Part shown: positions 1 through 8,612 of the stretch, in pieces
Layout of the letters: each line of letters starts with the position of its first letter
Numbering within the stretch: position 1 is the stretch's first letter
NCBI RefSeq assembly: GCF_000002875.2
Contig: NC_009403.2
Location: 289,001 to 353,000 of the forward strand
Length of the DNA: 64,000 nt
Direction: 5' to 3'
Source of the DNA: Leishmania infantum JPCM5
Taxonomy: Eukaryota > Euglenozoa > Kinetoplastea > Trypanosomatida > Trypanosomatidae
Program-made: the position numbers and the translations under genes
Notes under the pieces: generated by a model
The model's input: the letters and a program-made list of their open reading frames with translations, nothing else
What the model was told of the DNA's origin: nothing
Database searches by the model: none

Positions 1-53
1 GCTGCGAGCACCGACTCGGCACACAAACATTCAGAAATTTAGTCCCCACCTCC

Positions 54-1382
54 ATGTCGAAGCCGCGGCGGGACGTCAACAAGGTGCAGATCGGCTACCA
101 CCGCGCCGAGAACACCGAGACGGTGAGCTCGCCGCATACGTATGCCTACAGCAGTGGTAAGAGCGTTCCGTCCACCACCAAACCGGATAAACCGACGGTG
201 TCGAATATCCGCATCGCGTCTGCCGTCGCCGGGCTGCCGCCGTCGCGCTTTGCAGCGAATGCGCCCGTGAAGCGGGAGAAGAACGACGAGGAGTCAGAGA
301 GCGCTACCGCCGCAGCAAGCAGCGCGTCATCGTCGTTGTTGCATGGCGCGGCGAGCGAGGCGCGGACGACCGTGGACGGGTTCCCGTGGTCGACGCGGCG
401 GGTGGAGCGGATGTCGTTCGAGATGCAGAACGTGAGTCCTCCCATTTCGAACCTGTTCCGTCGTGTGCTGACGACGGAGGTGCCGACGCTGGCATTCGAC
501 CGCGTTTTGATCGAAGAAAACGATAGCCCGGTGCTGGACGAGCTACTGTCGCACCGCCTCGGCCTTGTCCCGGTGGCGGGTCCGGTAATGAAGATGCACT
601 ACATCACCGAGAGCAACCAGGCAAGCTTTAGCAACCTGGACCCGAGCCGCGTGCTGCTGTTTGAGCTGGACGCCACGGGCGCCAAGGATGCGGCGGTGAC
701 GCCGGTGTATAGCCGCCAGCTGCAGTGGGTGCCGCTGCCGGGGCAGGATAAGAAGACCGGCGCTGTGGCGGGCGCTTGCCAAACGGGGCGCGAGGAGTAT
801 GCCGGCGCAGCAGGGGCGACGGAGCACAGCGCAGACGACGATGATGACGCGGTGTTCCTCGTGCATCCTGATATCCTGCTCAGCAAGCTAGGCCCTGGCC
901 AGCGTATCAAGCTCAAGGCGATCGCTGTGAAGGGCCTCGGTGCGGTGCACGCCAAGTGGAGCCCAGTGTCGGCGTGCTACTACGAGATGAAGACCTCCGT
1001 CGAGCTCTGTGAGCGGCTGACTGGCTCGGCGGCCGAGGCGCTCGTCAAGTCCTGTCCCGCTGGTGTTTTCGGCTACGAAGGTGGCCAAAAGGGTGCGGCA
1101 GCGACTGTCGTAGCGCCGGAGAAGTGTACCCTGTGCCGCGAGTGCCTCCGCAGCGACGACAAGGGTGCTGAGGCCGCCGCCAGCGAGGGAGACCGAGTTC
1201 GTGTGCAGAAGGAGAAGACACACGTCCTCTTTCACATTGAGAGCGTGGGCCAGCTGCATCCGGCACAGATTCTGCGCTTCGGCCTCCGTCTCTTCGCTGA
1301 GCGCTGCCGGGCGCTCGCGGAGATGGTGCAGTCGACGGAGGTGCGCGTGGCGGATGCGAGCGCCAAGTCGCTGGAGCTTTGA
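54..1382 (+). CDS. RPAC1: DNA-directed RNA polymerase I/III subunit RPAC1 (AC40)
   Basis: This is the alpha-like subunit shared by RNA polymerases I and III, acting in the nucleus to nucleate core assembly with AC19. The alpha/RPB3 dimerisation signature lies at about residues 118-175 (SNLFRRVLTTEVPTLAF, then ELLSHRLGLVPV). The C-terminal dimerisation helix follows HVLFHIESVGQLHPAQILRF. At residues 358-364 there is a CTLCREC motif (C358, C361, C364), resembling the ferredoxin-like insert of archaeal RpoD and some eukaryotic homologues. The protein has 442 residues against about 340 in human or yeast. The extra length is a low-complexity N-terminal extension of about 60 residues plus acidic or alanine-rich inserts. 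The start is the first ATG in the frame; its 5' UTR is cut by the window edge. Family assignment is firm. Confidence 0.92.
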   Translation: MSKPRRDVNKVQIGYHRAENTETVSSPHTYAYSSGKSVPSTTKPDKPTVSNIRIASAVAGLPPSRFAANAPVKREKNDEESESATAAASSASSSLLHGAASEARTTVDGFPWSTRRVERMSFEMQNVSPPISNLFRRVLTTEVPTLAFDRVLIEENDSPVLDELLSHRLGLVPVAGPVMKMHYITESNQASFSNLDPSRVLLFELDATGAKDAAVTPVYSRQLQWVPLPGQDKKTGAVAGACQTGREEYAGAAGATEHSADDDDDAVFLVHPDILLSKLGPGQRIKLKAIAVKGLGAVHAKWSPVSACYYEMKTSVELCERLTGSAAEALVKSCPAGVFGYEGGQKGAAATVVAPEKCTLCRECLRSDDKGAEAAASEGDRVRVQKEKTHVLFHIESVGQLHPAQILRFGLRLFAERCRALAEMVQSTEVRVADASAKSLEL

Positions 1383-2403
1383 GGCCGAGAAGAAGCGAGC
1401 ACGCGGAGGGGTTCTGGCGGCAAAAGCGAAGCAGAGGAATGGCAAGGACGAGTGGCACAGGCGCTGGGCTCGGCTTACCACCGCATCCGTCGCCCCCCCC
1501 CCTCTCTCTCTCCTCCTCCCCCTCTTCTGCGTGTCCTCGTCACGCCGTGGCAGCGCTGCCTTCTGCGCCATGGCATCCCTGCCTGTTGCTCTTTCTAACG
1601 CGTAAGTGTCTTGTTTTTTTTTGTTTCTTTCGGTCGGAATGGAGGAGGGGGAGGGCGGGGATGTGTGTGAAGTGTGCGTGGTGTGTGTTTGTGTGTGTGT
1701 GTGTGTGAGCGAGCGGGCGTCTTTCTTCCCTCGCCCGCACCCCCCCCCACACACACACCTTCGCTCCGCTTCACCCGCCAAACCCCACTCGCGCTCGTCG
1801 TCTCTTCCTTCTGTCCCTCTTTGTTCCTCGCGTAAAGAATCACACGTACATGCGTGAAAGGAAGACACCAGACAGAAAAGAAGACCGCCGCCACCAGCCT
1901 CGTCGGCGTAACGCATTTGATGGGCTCTAACTGCTCGGAGTCCACAAGAGCGCGCGCTTACCGGATCACTTCGTGGCATCTCTCAGGCTGCGCGTCGTGG
2001 AGTCCTTGGCGAAGGATGGTCGGCGCGATACGCAGCTCCAATGAGGAACGGCTCCATTGGCTTCTTTGGGGTGTCATGAGGCACGCGGAAGGAGCGATAG
2101 AGGGGTGAGGCTGGAGAGACCGAGGAAACGCATCGATGTGTGGGCGTCTTCCCTCCTTCGCGCCTGCACCTGTTTGTGGCGCAACGTCGGCACTGTCGAG
2201 CAGGTGTGTGGCACACAAACACGCCCTCGCACGCCCGTATGCTGAGTGTCACAGCCTCATCCCGCACGTGGTTTTCGATCCAGCACGTGGTCTTGGCATG
2301 CGCCTCACAGTCTGTCTCTGCCTCTCCCTCTCTCGTCCTGCTCTTCATACGCTCCGCTGCATCCGCTCCCTGCAGAAAGCAAGTACACATACGTTAGTCC
2401 GCC
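1383..2403. other. Spacer RPAC1-UTP11
   Basis: This holds the 3' UTR of RPAC1 and the 5' flank of UTP11. It contains C-rich tracts, a GT run near 1691-1708, a CA run near 1751-1760 and the splice-acceptor region listed separately. ORFs here are short and made of simple-sequence translations; I see no gene. Confidence 0.6.
2311..2375 (+). promoter_or_regulatory. Probable spliced-leader acceptor for UTP11
   Basis: A pyrimidine tract (2311-2350) is followed by TGCAG, giving an AG at 2374-2375, 28 nt before the UTP11 ATG. This is the usual arrangement of a kinetoplastid trans-splice site. It is inferred from sequence only. Confidence 0.55.
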
Positions 2404-3489
2404 ATGACGAAGGGGAAAGGCCGCAACCCAGGCGCCAGCGGGCTCGACAAGCACCTCAAGCGCAAGACCCACCTAGAACGGTCGCAGCCGAAGTCGCGCC
2501 AGCATCTCGGCCAGCTCGAGAAGCACAAGGATCATGTTCTCCGTGCAAAGAAGCGCAAGGTCAAGGTGCGCCGCCTGCAGGAAATCAAGCGCGCCGCAGC
2601 GCAGCGCAACCCAGATGAGTTCAACATTGGCATGACGAAGTCGGTGATGGATGTGGCGAATGGCCGCATGAGGAAGCGCCGGGTTCGACTGGTGGACTCT
2701 GACCGGAAGAAGGACATGCAAAAGACGATTGAGCACAACCGGCGCAACGTGCAGTATCTCGAGTTCAAGGCCAAGGCCGACCAGCAGCGGGCGACCGAGC
2801 TGCTGAACGAGGAGGCGGCAGCAGCGCTGACTTCGACTGCCCCGCAGAACAAGCACATCGTCTTTGTAAACTCCGAGGAGGAGTTCCGCAGCTTCAACCC
2901 GCTCAAGCACTTCGACGCGACGCCGGAGATGATGCGGCAGCACCCGGCGGTGCGCGGTCGCATCCGCGTCCTGGAGAAGACGGTGATGCCGGAGGAGATT
3001 CTCATGAGTGGCGGGCACCAGATGAAATCCGCTGCGCAGAAACGCAAGGAGCGGCGCGAGGTGCAGGAGAAGATGCGCCGCAGCGGTGCCGACGCCACCC
3101 CCGAGACACGAGCCGCTTTTGTGGAGCGCCTGCGCGCCAAGAAAGAGCTGAAGCAGTACCAGTTTACCGATCTACTGGAAGAGGTGAAGCGCGAGAACGA
3201 GGCGACCGCCTCCTCATCCAAGGGCACCCCAGGCGATGACGACGAGCATGAGGAGGCGGCAGCGCAGGACGAGGTCACGCGGCTGCTTGAGTGGCGCCGT
3301 GAACAGGAGCGTCAGGCGGCGATAGCGACGGCGCGGCACGTGCGCGAGGTCGGGCAGCGCATACAGCGAAGCAAGAGTCTCTCTGCCTTGGCAAAGAGGA
3401 TCCGCAAGCAGTCGCAAGGCATCAAGCGGCAAATGGAGCAGAGGCGGGAGAGCCGCTTCAAGCCCGGCACGACGCGGCGCGCACGGTAA
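2404..3489 (+). CDS. UTP11: U3 snoRNA-associated protein UTP11 (SSU processome)
   Basis: UTP11 is a nucleolar component of the small-subunit processome needed for 18S rRNA maturation with U3 snoRNP. The N-terminus shows the family pattern: a basic stretch with HLERSQPKSRQHLGQLEKHK, then a lysine/arginine-rich segment and DEFNIGMTKS (residues about 76-85). The block VFVNSEEEFRSFNPLKHF lies at about residues 155-172. At 361 residues it is about 110 longer than yeast or human UTP11. The extra is mostly a charged helical C-terminus ending in a basic, nucleolar-type tail. The ATG chosen is the first in frame and sits just after a good splice-acceptor region. Confidence 0.88.
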   Translation: MTKGKGRNPGASGLDKHLKRKTHLERSQPKSRQHLGQLEKHKDHVLRAKKRKVKVRRLQEIKRAAAQRNPDEFNIGMTKSVMDVANGRMRKRRVRLVDSDRKKDMQKTIEHNRRNVQYLEFKAKADQQRATELLNEEAAAALTSTAPQNKHIVFVNSEEEFRSFNPLKHFDATPEMMRQHPAVRGRIRVLEKTVMPEEILMSGGHQMKSAAQKRKERREVQEKMRRSGADATPETRAAFVERLRAKKELKQYQFTDLLEEVKRENEATASSSKGTPGDDDEHEEAAAQDEVTRLLEWRREQERQAAIATARHVREVGQRIQRSKSLSALAKRIRKQSQGIKRQMEQRRESRFKPGTTRRAR

Positions 3490-5228
3490 GAAAAAGCCGC
3501 GTCTATGTATGTGAACAGCGGCATGCAGGCGAGGAGGGCGGGCTTCTGGGGACGCATTCGCGACCGCCCGGCATCTCCTCCCTTACTCGGAAGGCGTACG
3601 AGTAACTGGCGGCGGGGTGCTTATTATATGTGTATCTATAGGCACTCTCTGGCCCTGCATGCGCGTATTCTCGCGCACCATCGAGTAATATAAGCGATAC
3701 ATGTGACCGAATCGGCGCCCTTGAAGGAGATGCGCCGGAGAAGAGAGAAGGAAAACATAATAGAAAATAAACGAAGCGACTGAAGTTCTGTAGCACGGAC
3801 GGAATCCAAAGGAAGCACGACGTGCCGGAGGAAAGGGCAATCCGCTCTGCCGTGCTGTCCCTCATGGCTGCACGCCTCTCTTGCCACCCACTTTGCCGTG
3901 CACCCTTGATGAGAGAGAAGCAAGAAAACAAGAACGATCAACACGCACACACGAGCTGCTGCACTAACGCGTACGTTTGCCTCTTCGGTGGCCGTCGTCG
4001 TCACAATGGCGCGCTCTCAGCTGCACCTCTTTTCAGTGGTGTAAGGCAAGAAGCGGACTGACGACGGGTGTGCGAAAGCCACCTATGCTCACCGGCATTG
4101 GCTTCCCTCTCTCTCTGTCTGTAGCCCATGATAGAGGCCCCTCCGCATTCTACTCTTCCCTCGCTCTCCTCTCACGCGCCGCTGAAACCGGCCCCGGTCC
4201 TCCAACGAGGACGACGCAATACAAACTCAAGAAGGAGAAACCCGAACCAATCATCTCAAGCACACGCAACTATCTGATCACTACCATCGCCACCTCTCTC
4301 CCTCTCACCATCATCATCACTGTTACTCACTTGAGAGGGCGAAAATAGGCGGAAAGGCTCAGCATTCGCATCGCCAGACGCGCACGGGTCCATCGGGTTG
4401 GATTACGGCACGACATACATCAGCGAGGTCTGAAAGAAGAGAAACACTAGATACTTCTCTAAGTTTGTGTGTGTGTGTGTGTCACCATAGTTCTGTTTTC
4501 TCGATTTTGCCCCCCCTTTTTTCCTCTCTACCCCATTCTCCTCTCATTTCACGATTATTGTCTTCGCCGTGTGACAGCTTCTCTCGTCGTCAGCCGCCGC
4601 TTCCATTGCTTGATCTTGCGGCTGCCTTCTCCCCACCCCCTCTGTTCAGTCTCCTCCGCCTTTTGTTTTCTTGTGCCTGACGTTCAGCCTGTCTTGGGCT
4701 CTCCGTCATTTTTTTTTGTTTGCTTGGCGCCTCTCCTCTTTACTTGTTCACACGTACGCGTCCACGCACACGCCCGTTTCTGAGCGGCCCTGCTCCTTGT
4801 GTATCTCTCGTGTCCGTCTGTCTGTCTGTGTGTGTGTGTGTTCGAGTCCCGTCTGCCCGCTGACACACACACACACACATACGCGCACGCGCTTTACCCT
4901 TTTCCCTCTTGTGTGTGCCCCTTTCTTTCCCTCGAGGGAGGGGAGTGGGCTTCAGCGCCGCTTCAGTACTCGTGCGCTTCAGCGTTTGCCAATCAGACCG
5001 TCGCGCTTGCTGTTATTGTTGTCGTCCCTCTTCTTGGCAGTGGTCTGCTTTGCCGCGGCTCTGACGATTGTGCTCTGCTCTCTTACGCACCCACCCCTTT
5101 TCCCGCTGTTGTTGTTCGTGCCTCTGTGTGTGTGTGTGTGTCCCAGCGCCTTTCTTTTTGTCGCTTCGCCTCGCTCACGGACAGGCCGTTGCCATCTTGC
5201 CACACCTTGAAAGCTGAATACCGAAAAG
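3490..5228. other. Spacer UTP11-kinesin 1
   Basis: This is UTR and intergenic DNA with many T/C-rich stretches between 4490 and 5200, a GT run at about 4466-4482, and facing TG (4827-4841) and CA (4863-4879) runs. Several possible splice acceptors precede the kinesin ATG (for example a CCCAG near 5142-5146), but I cannot choose between them. No gene seen. Confidence 0.55.
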
Positions 5229-8200
5229 ATGAACAGATCCATGTCCGCCCGCTCGCTACACGACAACACGCCGCTTAGTATTTCGTCGGCGCGGCGAACC
5301 GCTCGGCGCCGAAGCTCTTTTTCAGCTCGCTCTGTGTCCGCATCAACCTCCACGCACGCCACACCGATCCGTGACCGCCCCCCAGTTGCGCAGAGCGATC
5401 GTCGTCCTCGAAATGGCTGCAACACCAGCATGGCCGAGTACCCGATGCCGACGACGCAGACACAGTCCAACGCCATGAAGGTGTACATCCGTGTCCGCCC
5501 CTTCAGTGAGCGTGAAATCGCACAAAAGGTGGCGCCGCACAGCACCGTGCGCATCGACGCACAGAACCCCACGCAGCTCACGATCCTCGATCCATCTCGC
5601 GGCTTTCGTCCGCTCACCACGCACCCGTTTACGCGATGCTTTTGGTCCGTCTTTGCGAAGGGCGAGGGGGAGCTGCTGAGCAAGGTGGACACGTACTTGA
5701 CGGGCGGCATGAACTCCGCTCGCCGCTCTCGCGCGCAGTCGCTGGTAACGGGGCAGCCGGTGGTGAATTCCGTCCGACGCGGCACCCGCACAGGGGTCGA
5801 CAGTGACGCAACCTCCTCCACCACTGCGGCCTACGACGGCGCCGGCTCCGCGCCAGTGATGGTTGACGCCAATGTGAGCCACCCTCCGTACGCGGGGCAG
5901 GACCAAGTGTACATGCACGTCGGCAAGCCCATCGTGGGCAACACCCTCGACGGATACAACGGGTGCGTGTTCGCCTACGGGCAGACGGGCAGCGGCAAGA
6001 CCTTCACGATGCTCGGCTACGCGCCGAGCACGAGCGACATCCGCGCTCGCAAAGGGTCCGTCCCCTGCGGGGCCAGCAGCATGGAGAACAGCACTCCTCT
6101 TGACAGCGCTGTGGAGCCGTTTGAGAGCGATGACGGCGACGACGTGGTGGACAAGACGGGGCTGGATCCGAACGAGCTGCAAGGCATCATCCCGCGCGCG
6201 TGCACGGACCTGTTCGATGGTCTCCGTGCGAAGCGCGCCAAGGACTCCGACTTCACGTACCGCGTGGAGGTGTCTTACTACGAGATCTACAACGAGAAGG
6301 TGTTCGATCTCATCCGGCCGCAGCGCAACACGGACCTGAGGATACGTAACTCGCCCAACTCCGGTCCATTTATCGAAGGCCTGACGTGGAAGATGGTGTC
6401 CAAGGAGGAAGACGTCGCCCGCGTGATTCGCAAGGGCATGCAGGAGCGCCACACGGCTGCGACCAAGTTCAACGACCGCAGCAGCCGCAGCCACGCCATC
6501 CTCACCTTCAACATTGTGCAGCTGTCGATGGACGACTCCGACAACGCGTTCCAGATGCGCAGCAAGCTGAACCTGGTGGACCTTGCTGGGTCGGAGCGCA
6601 CTGGTGCGGCCGGAGCCGAGGGCAATGAGTTCCACGACGGTGTGAAGATCAACCAGTCGCTGACGGTGCTGGGGCGCGTGATCGACCGTCTGGCGGACCT
6701 CTCGCAGAACAAGGGAGGGGGCTTCAGCATTCCGTACCGCGATTCGAACCTGACATGGGTGCTGAGCGACTCGATCGGCGGCAACAGCCAGACCTCGATG
6801 ATTGCCACCGTCTCGCCACACTCTATCAACTACGAGGAGATGCGGCAGACAATCATGTACGCCTGCCGCGCGCAGCAGGTGCTGAATAAGGCTCGCCGCA
6901 ACGTCGATCCAACGATTATGGAGCTGCGCGAGCTGCGCGCGCAGGTGGTGGACCTGCAGTTGCGCCTAAAGGAGGCGGGTGGCAGCAACTACACGAACGA
7001 GTACGTACGCGGATTAGAGAAACGAGTAAAGGAGCTTGAGTGGCAGTGCGCTGATCAGGAGCGCATTGTGAGCCAGCTACGCGCGGAGCTGGAGAGTGCC
7101 GGCATTGCCGATCCCACGCTGATGCTGAAGCCCTCCGCACGGGGTGGAGCGAGTGCGGCAGGGGTGGGTGGCGGATCTGCTAGCGGCGGTGATGTTCAGG
7201 GCGGCGTGAGCGCCGCGACTTACCGCCGTACCAACGAGCAGCTGCAATCGGAGTTGACATCGGCGAACAAAGAAATCGTGCTGCTGCAGACGAAATTGCT
7301 GGAGTCTGAGAAGGCGAAGAGCGGCAAGCTCGACGGAGATGCGGAGAGCACTATCGCGAAGCTCCAGGCCAAGTGTGATCGCTACCGCAACTCCTTTCGC
7401 GAGTGGGAGGCGCATCTGAGCCATTACAACACGTATCAGTGGCGTTGGTCCACCGACTACATCTTCGGCACCTTCGAGGACAAGATGAACCTGCTGATGC
7501 GTCAGTGCCAGAATCTGATGATGGACAAGGACGCCTACGTGATGGACGCTCTGAGCCGTGGCGAGAGCGCGCAACTGCGTGAGACGGCTAAGATTCAGCG
7601 CGAACACCTTGCCGAGGTCTCTGCGCTGACGACGCAGTACCGCGAGTCGATTGATAAACTGAAGAAGGAGTACGCAGCCAGAGACGAGGAGCGGCTGAAG
7701 CGGCAGAAGGAGGTGTCGAACAGCTCTGAGTCGCGCATGCAGGCCACCAGAGAGACCTTCGAGCAGGAGAAGCGCCGCTGGGTGCAAGAGCGCGATAATA
7801 TGAAGCTTGGCTACGAAGAGAAGCTGGCGGCTCTGCGTGCCGAGTACCAGAGTGACCTGAAGCGACTGCGGGAGTCGCTCGCTTCGACAACCGGTGATCG
7901 CCAGCGTCAGGGTGACGCCCTGCAGGAGCTTCAAGAGCGGCACGAGTCGGAAATGAAGAGCATCGGGCAGGACATGGAGCGGGAGCGTAAGCGCCGCGAG
8001 GCGGAGTTGGAGATGGTAAAGAAGCAGATGAACACGGAGCTGGCGCGCAAGGAGGAGCAGATCGCCGCGCGTGATGCGCAGGCACGTAGGACGGAAGAGG
8101 AGGCGGCGAAGCTGCGCCGCGACAACCTGAAGTTACAGACCGACATGCGCACCAAGGAGCGGCAGCTGAACACCGAGATCAAGGACCTGCTTTTGAAGCA

Positions 8201-8612
8201 GGAGAACATGATTGCAGTCTTGACCACTATTGTAGGCAACTACGAGAACTCCACGAGCCTCACGAAGGACATCGAGGCCCTGCGCGCCTTTGTTAGGGAC
8301 AAGGACTACGCGGCCTTCCGCGCCAAGGTAAAGGAGGGTGCATTTCGTGACCCGGCCAGCCGACGGGCGTCAGCGGTGATGCGGAACCCCAGCTCCGTCG
8401 ACGAGCAACGCAGCCGCGAAGTGGAGGACATTCGTAACGCCATTGAGAACATGCGCAAGACCCGCAGCGACCAACAGGCGAACCTGCAGCAGATGCAGCA
8501 GCACGTGTACGAGCAGCTCTCGCGCAGTCGTGGCTTCCAGTCCGGCGGCGAGGTGGACGAGAAGTCGCATGACGGCAACACCCCCGCTAAAAACGGCAAT
8601 GCGGCGGCGTAG
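5229..8612 (+). CDS. Kinesin 1 of tandem set (kinesin-3-like, atypical neck)
   Basis: This is a microtubule motor ATPase of 1,127 residues with an N-terminal motor (residues about 83-541) and a long coiled-coil tail. Motor landmarks are VRVRPFSE-type beta-1 (IRVRPFSEREI), the P-loop GQTGSGKT at 251-258, switch I NDRSSRSH and switch II DLAGSE. An acidic insert of about 50 residues follows the P-loop. Coiled coil runs from about 560 to 1,010, with a less helical segment around 620-680 rich in Gly/Ala/Ser. The motor is mosaic with kinesin 2 downstream, including 1,029 identical bases. Where the identity stops, the usual RYASRAK motif is replaced by MYACRAQ and the following NEDP by NVDP, so the motor exit is degenerate. 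An ATG start at 5229 is the first in frame. Subfamily (kinesin-3-like) is inferred from motor motifs; no FHA domain was seen. Confidence 0.88.
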   Translation: MNRSMSARSLHDNTPLSISSARRTARRRSSFSARSVSASTSTHATPIRDRPPVAQSDRRPRNGCNTSMAEYPMPTTQTQSNAMKVYIRVRPFSEREIAQKVAPHSTVRIDAQNPTQLTILDPSRGFRPLTTHPFTRCFWSVFAKGEGELLSKVDTYLTGGMNSARRSRAQSLVTGQPVVNSVRRGTRTGVDSDATSSTTAAYDGAGSAPVMVDANVSHPPYAGQDQVYMHVGKPIVGNTLDGYNGCVFAYGQTGSGKTFTMLGYAPSTSDIRARKGSVPCGASSMENSTPLDSAVEPFESDDGDDVVDKTGLDPNELQGIIPRACTDLFDGLRAKRAKDSDFTYRVEVSYYEIYNEKVFDLIRPQRNTDLRIRNSPNSGPFIEGLTWKMVSKEEDVARVIRKGMQERHTAATKFNDRSSRSHAILTFNIVQLSMDDSDNAFQMRSKLNLVDLAGSERTGAAGAEGNEFHDGVKINQSLTVLGRVIDRLADLSQNKGGGFSIPYRDSNLTWVLSDSIGGNSQTSMIATVSPHSINYEEMRQTIMYACRAQQVLNKARRNVDPTIMELRELRAQVVDLQLRLKEAGGSNYTNEYVRGLEKRVKELEWQCADQERIVSQLRAELESAGIADPTLMLKPSARGGASAAGVGGGSASGGDVQGGVSAATYRRTNEQLQSELTSANKEIVLLQTKLLESEKAKSGKLDGDAESTIAKLQAKCDRYRNSFREWEAHLSHYNTYQWRWSTDYIFGTFEDKMNLLMRQCQNLMMDKDAYVMDALSRGESAQLRETAKIQREHLAEVSALTTQYRESIDKLKKEYAARDEERLKRQKEVSNSSESRMQATRETFEQEKRRWVQERDNMKLGYEEKLAALRAEYQSDLKRLRESLASTTGDRQRQGDALQELQERHESEMKSIGQDMERERKRREAELEMVKKQMNTELARKEEQIAARDAQARRTEEEAAKLRRDNLKLQTDMRTKERQLNTEIKDLLLKQENMIAVLTTIVGNYENSTSLTKDIEALRAFVRDKDYAAFRAKVKEGAFRDPASRRASAVMRNPSSVDEQRSREVEDIRNAIENMRKTRSDQQANLQQMQQHVYEQLSRSRGFQSGGEVDEKSHDGNTPAKNGNAAA
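5469..5560 (+). repeat. Kinesin identity block A, copy 1 (92 bp)
   Basis: This segment is identical, by eye, to 14587-14678 in kinesin 2 and covers motor strand beta-1. The flanking bases diverge sharply on both sides. Confidence 0.85.
5826..6854 (+). repeat. Kinesin identity block C, copy 1 (1,029 bp)
   Basis: This segment matches 14971-15999 at a constant offset of 9,145 bp. The protein and the antisense open frames are the same in both copies, so synonymous sites are also unchanged. It spans the P-loop to the end of the motor core. Both edges are abrupt. A shorter identical block (5706-5786 versus 14845-14925) lies just upstream. Confidence 0.85.

Noticed and set aside
4827..4879. TG run facing a CA run that could form a 14-bp hairpin
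   Set aside because: Both are common microsatellites here; complementarity is expected from simple sequence and no conserved element is implied.
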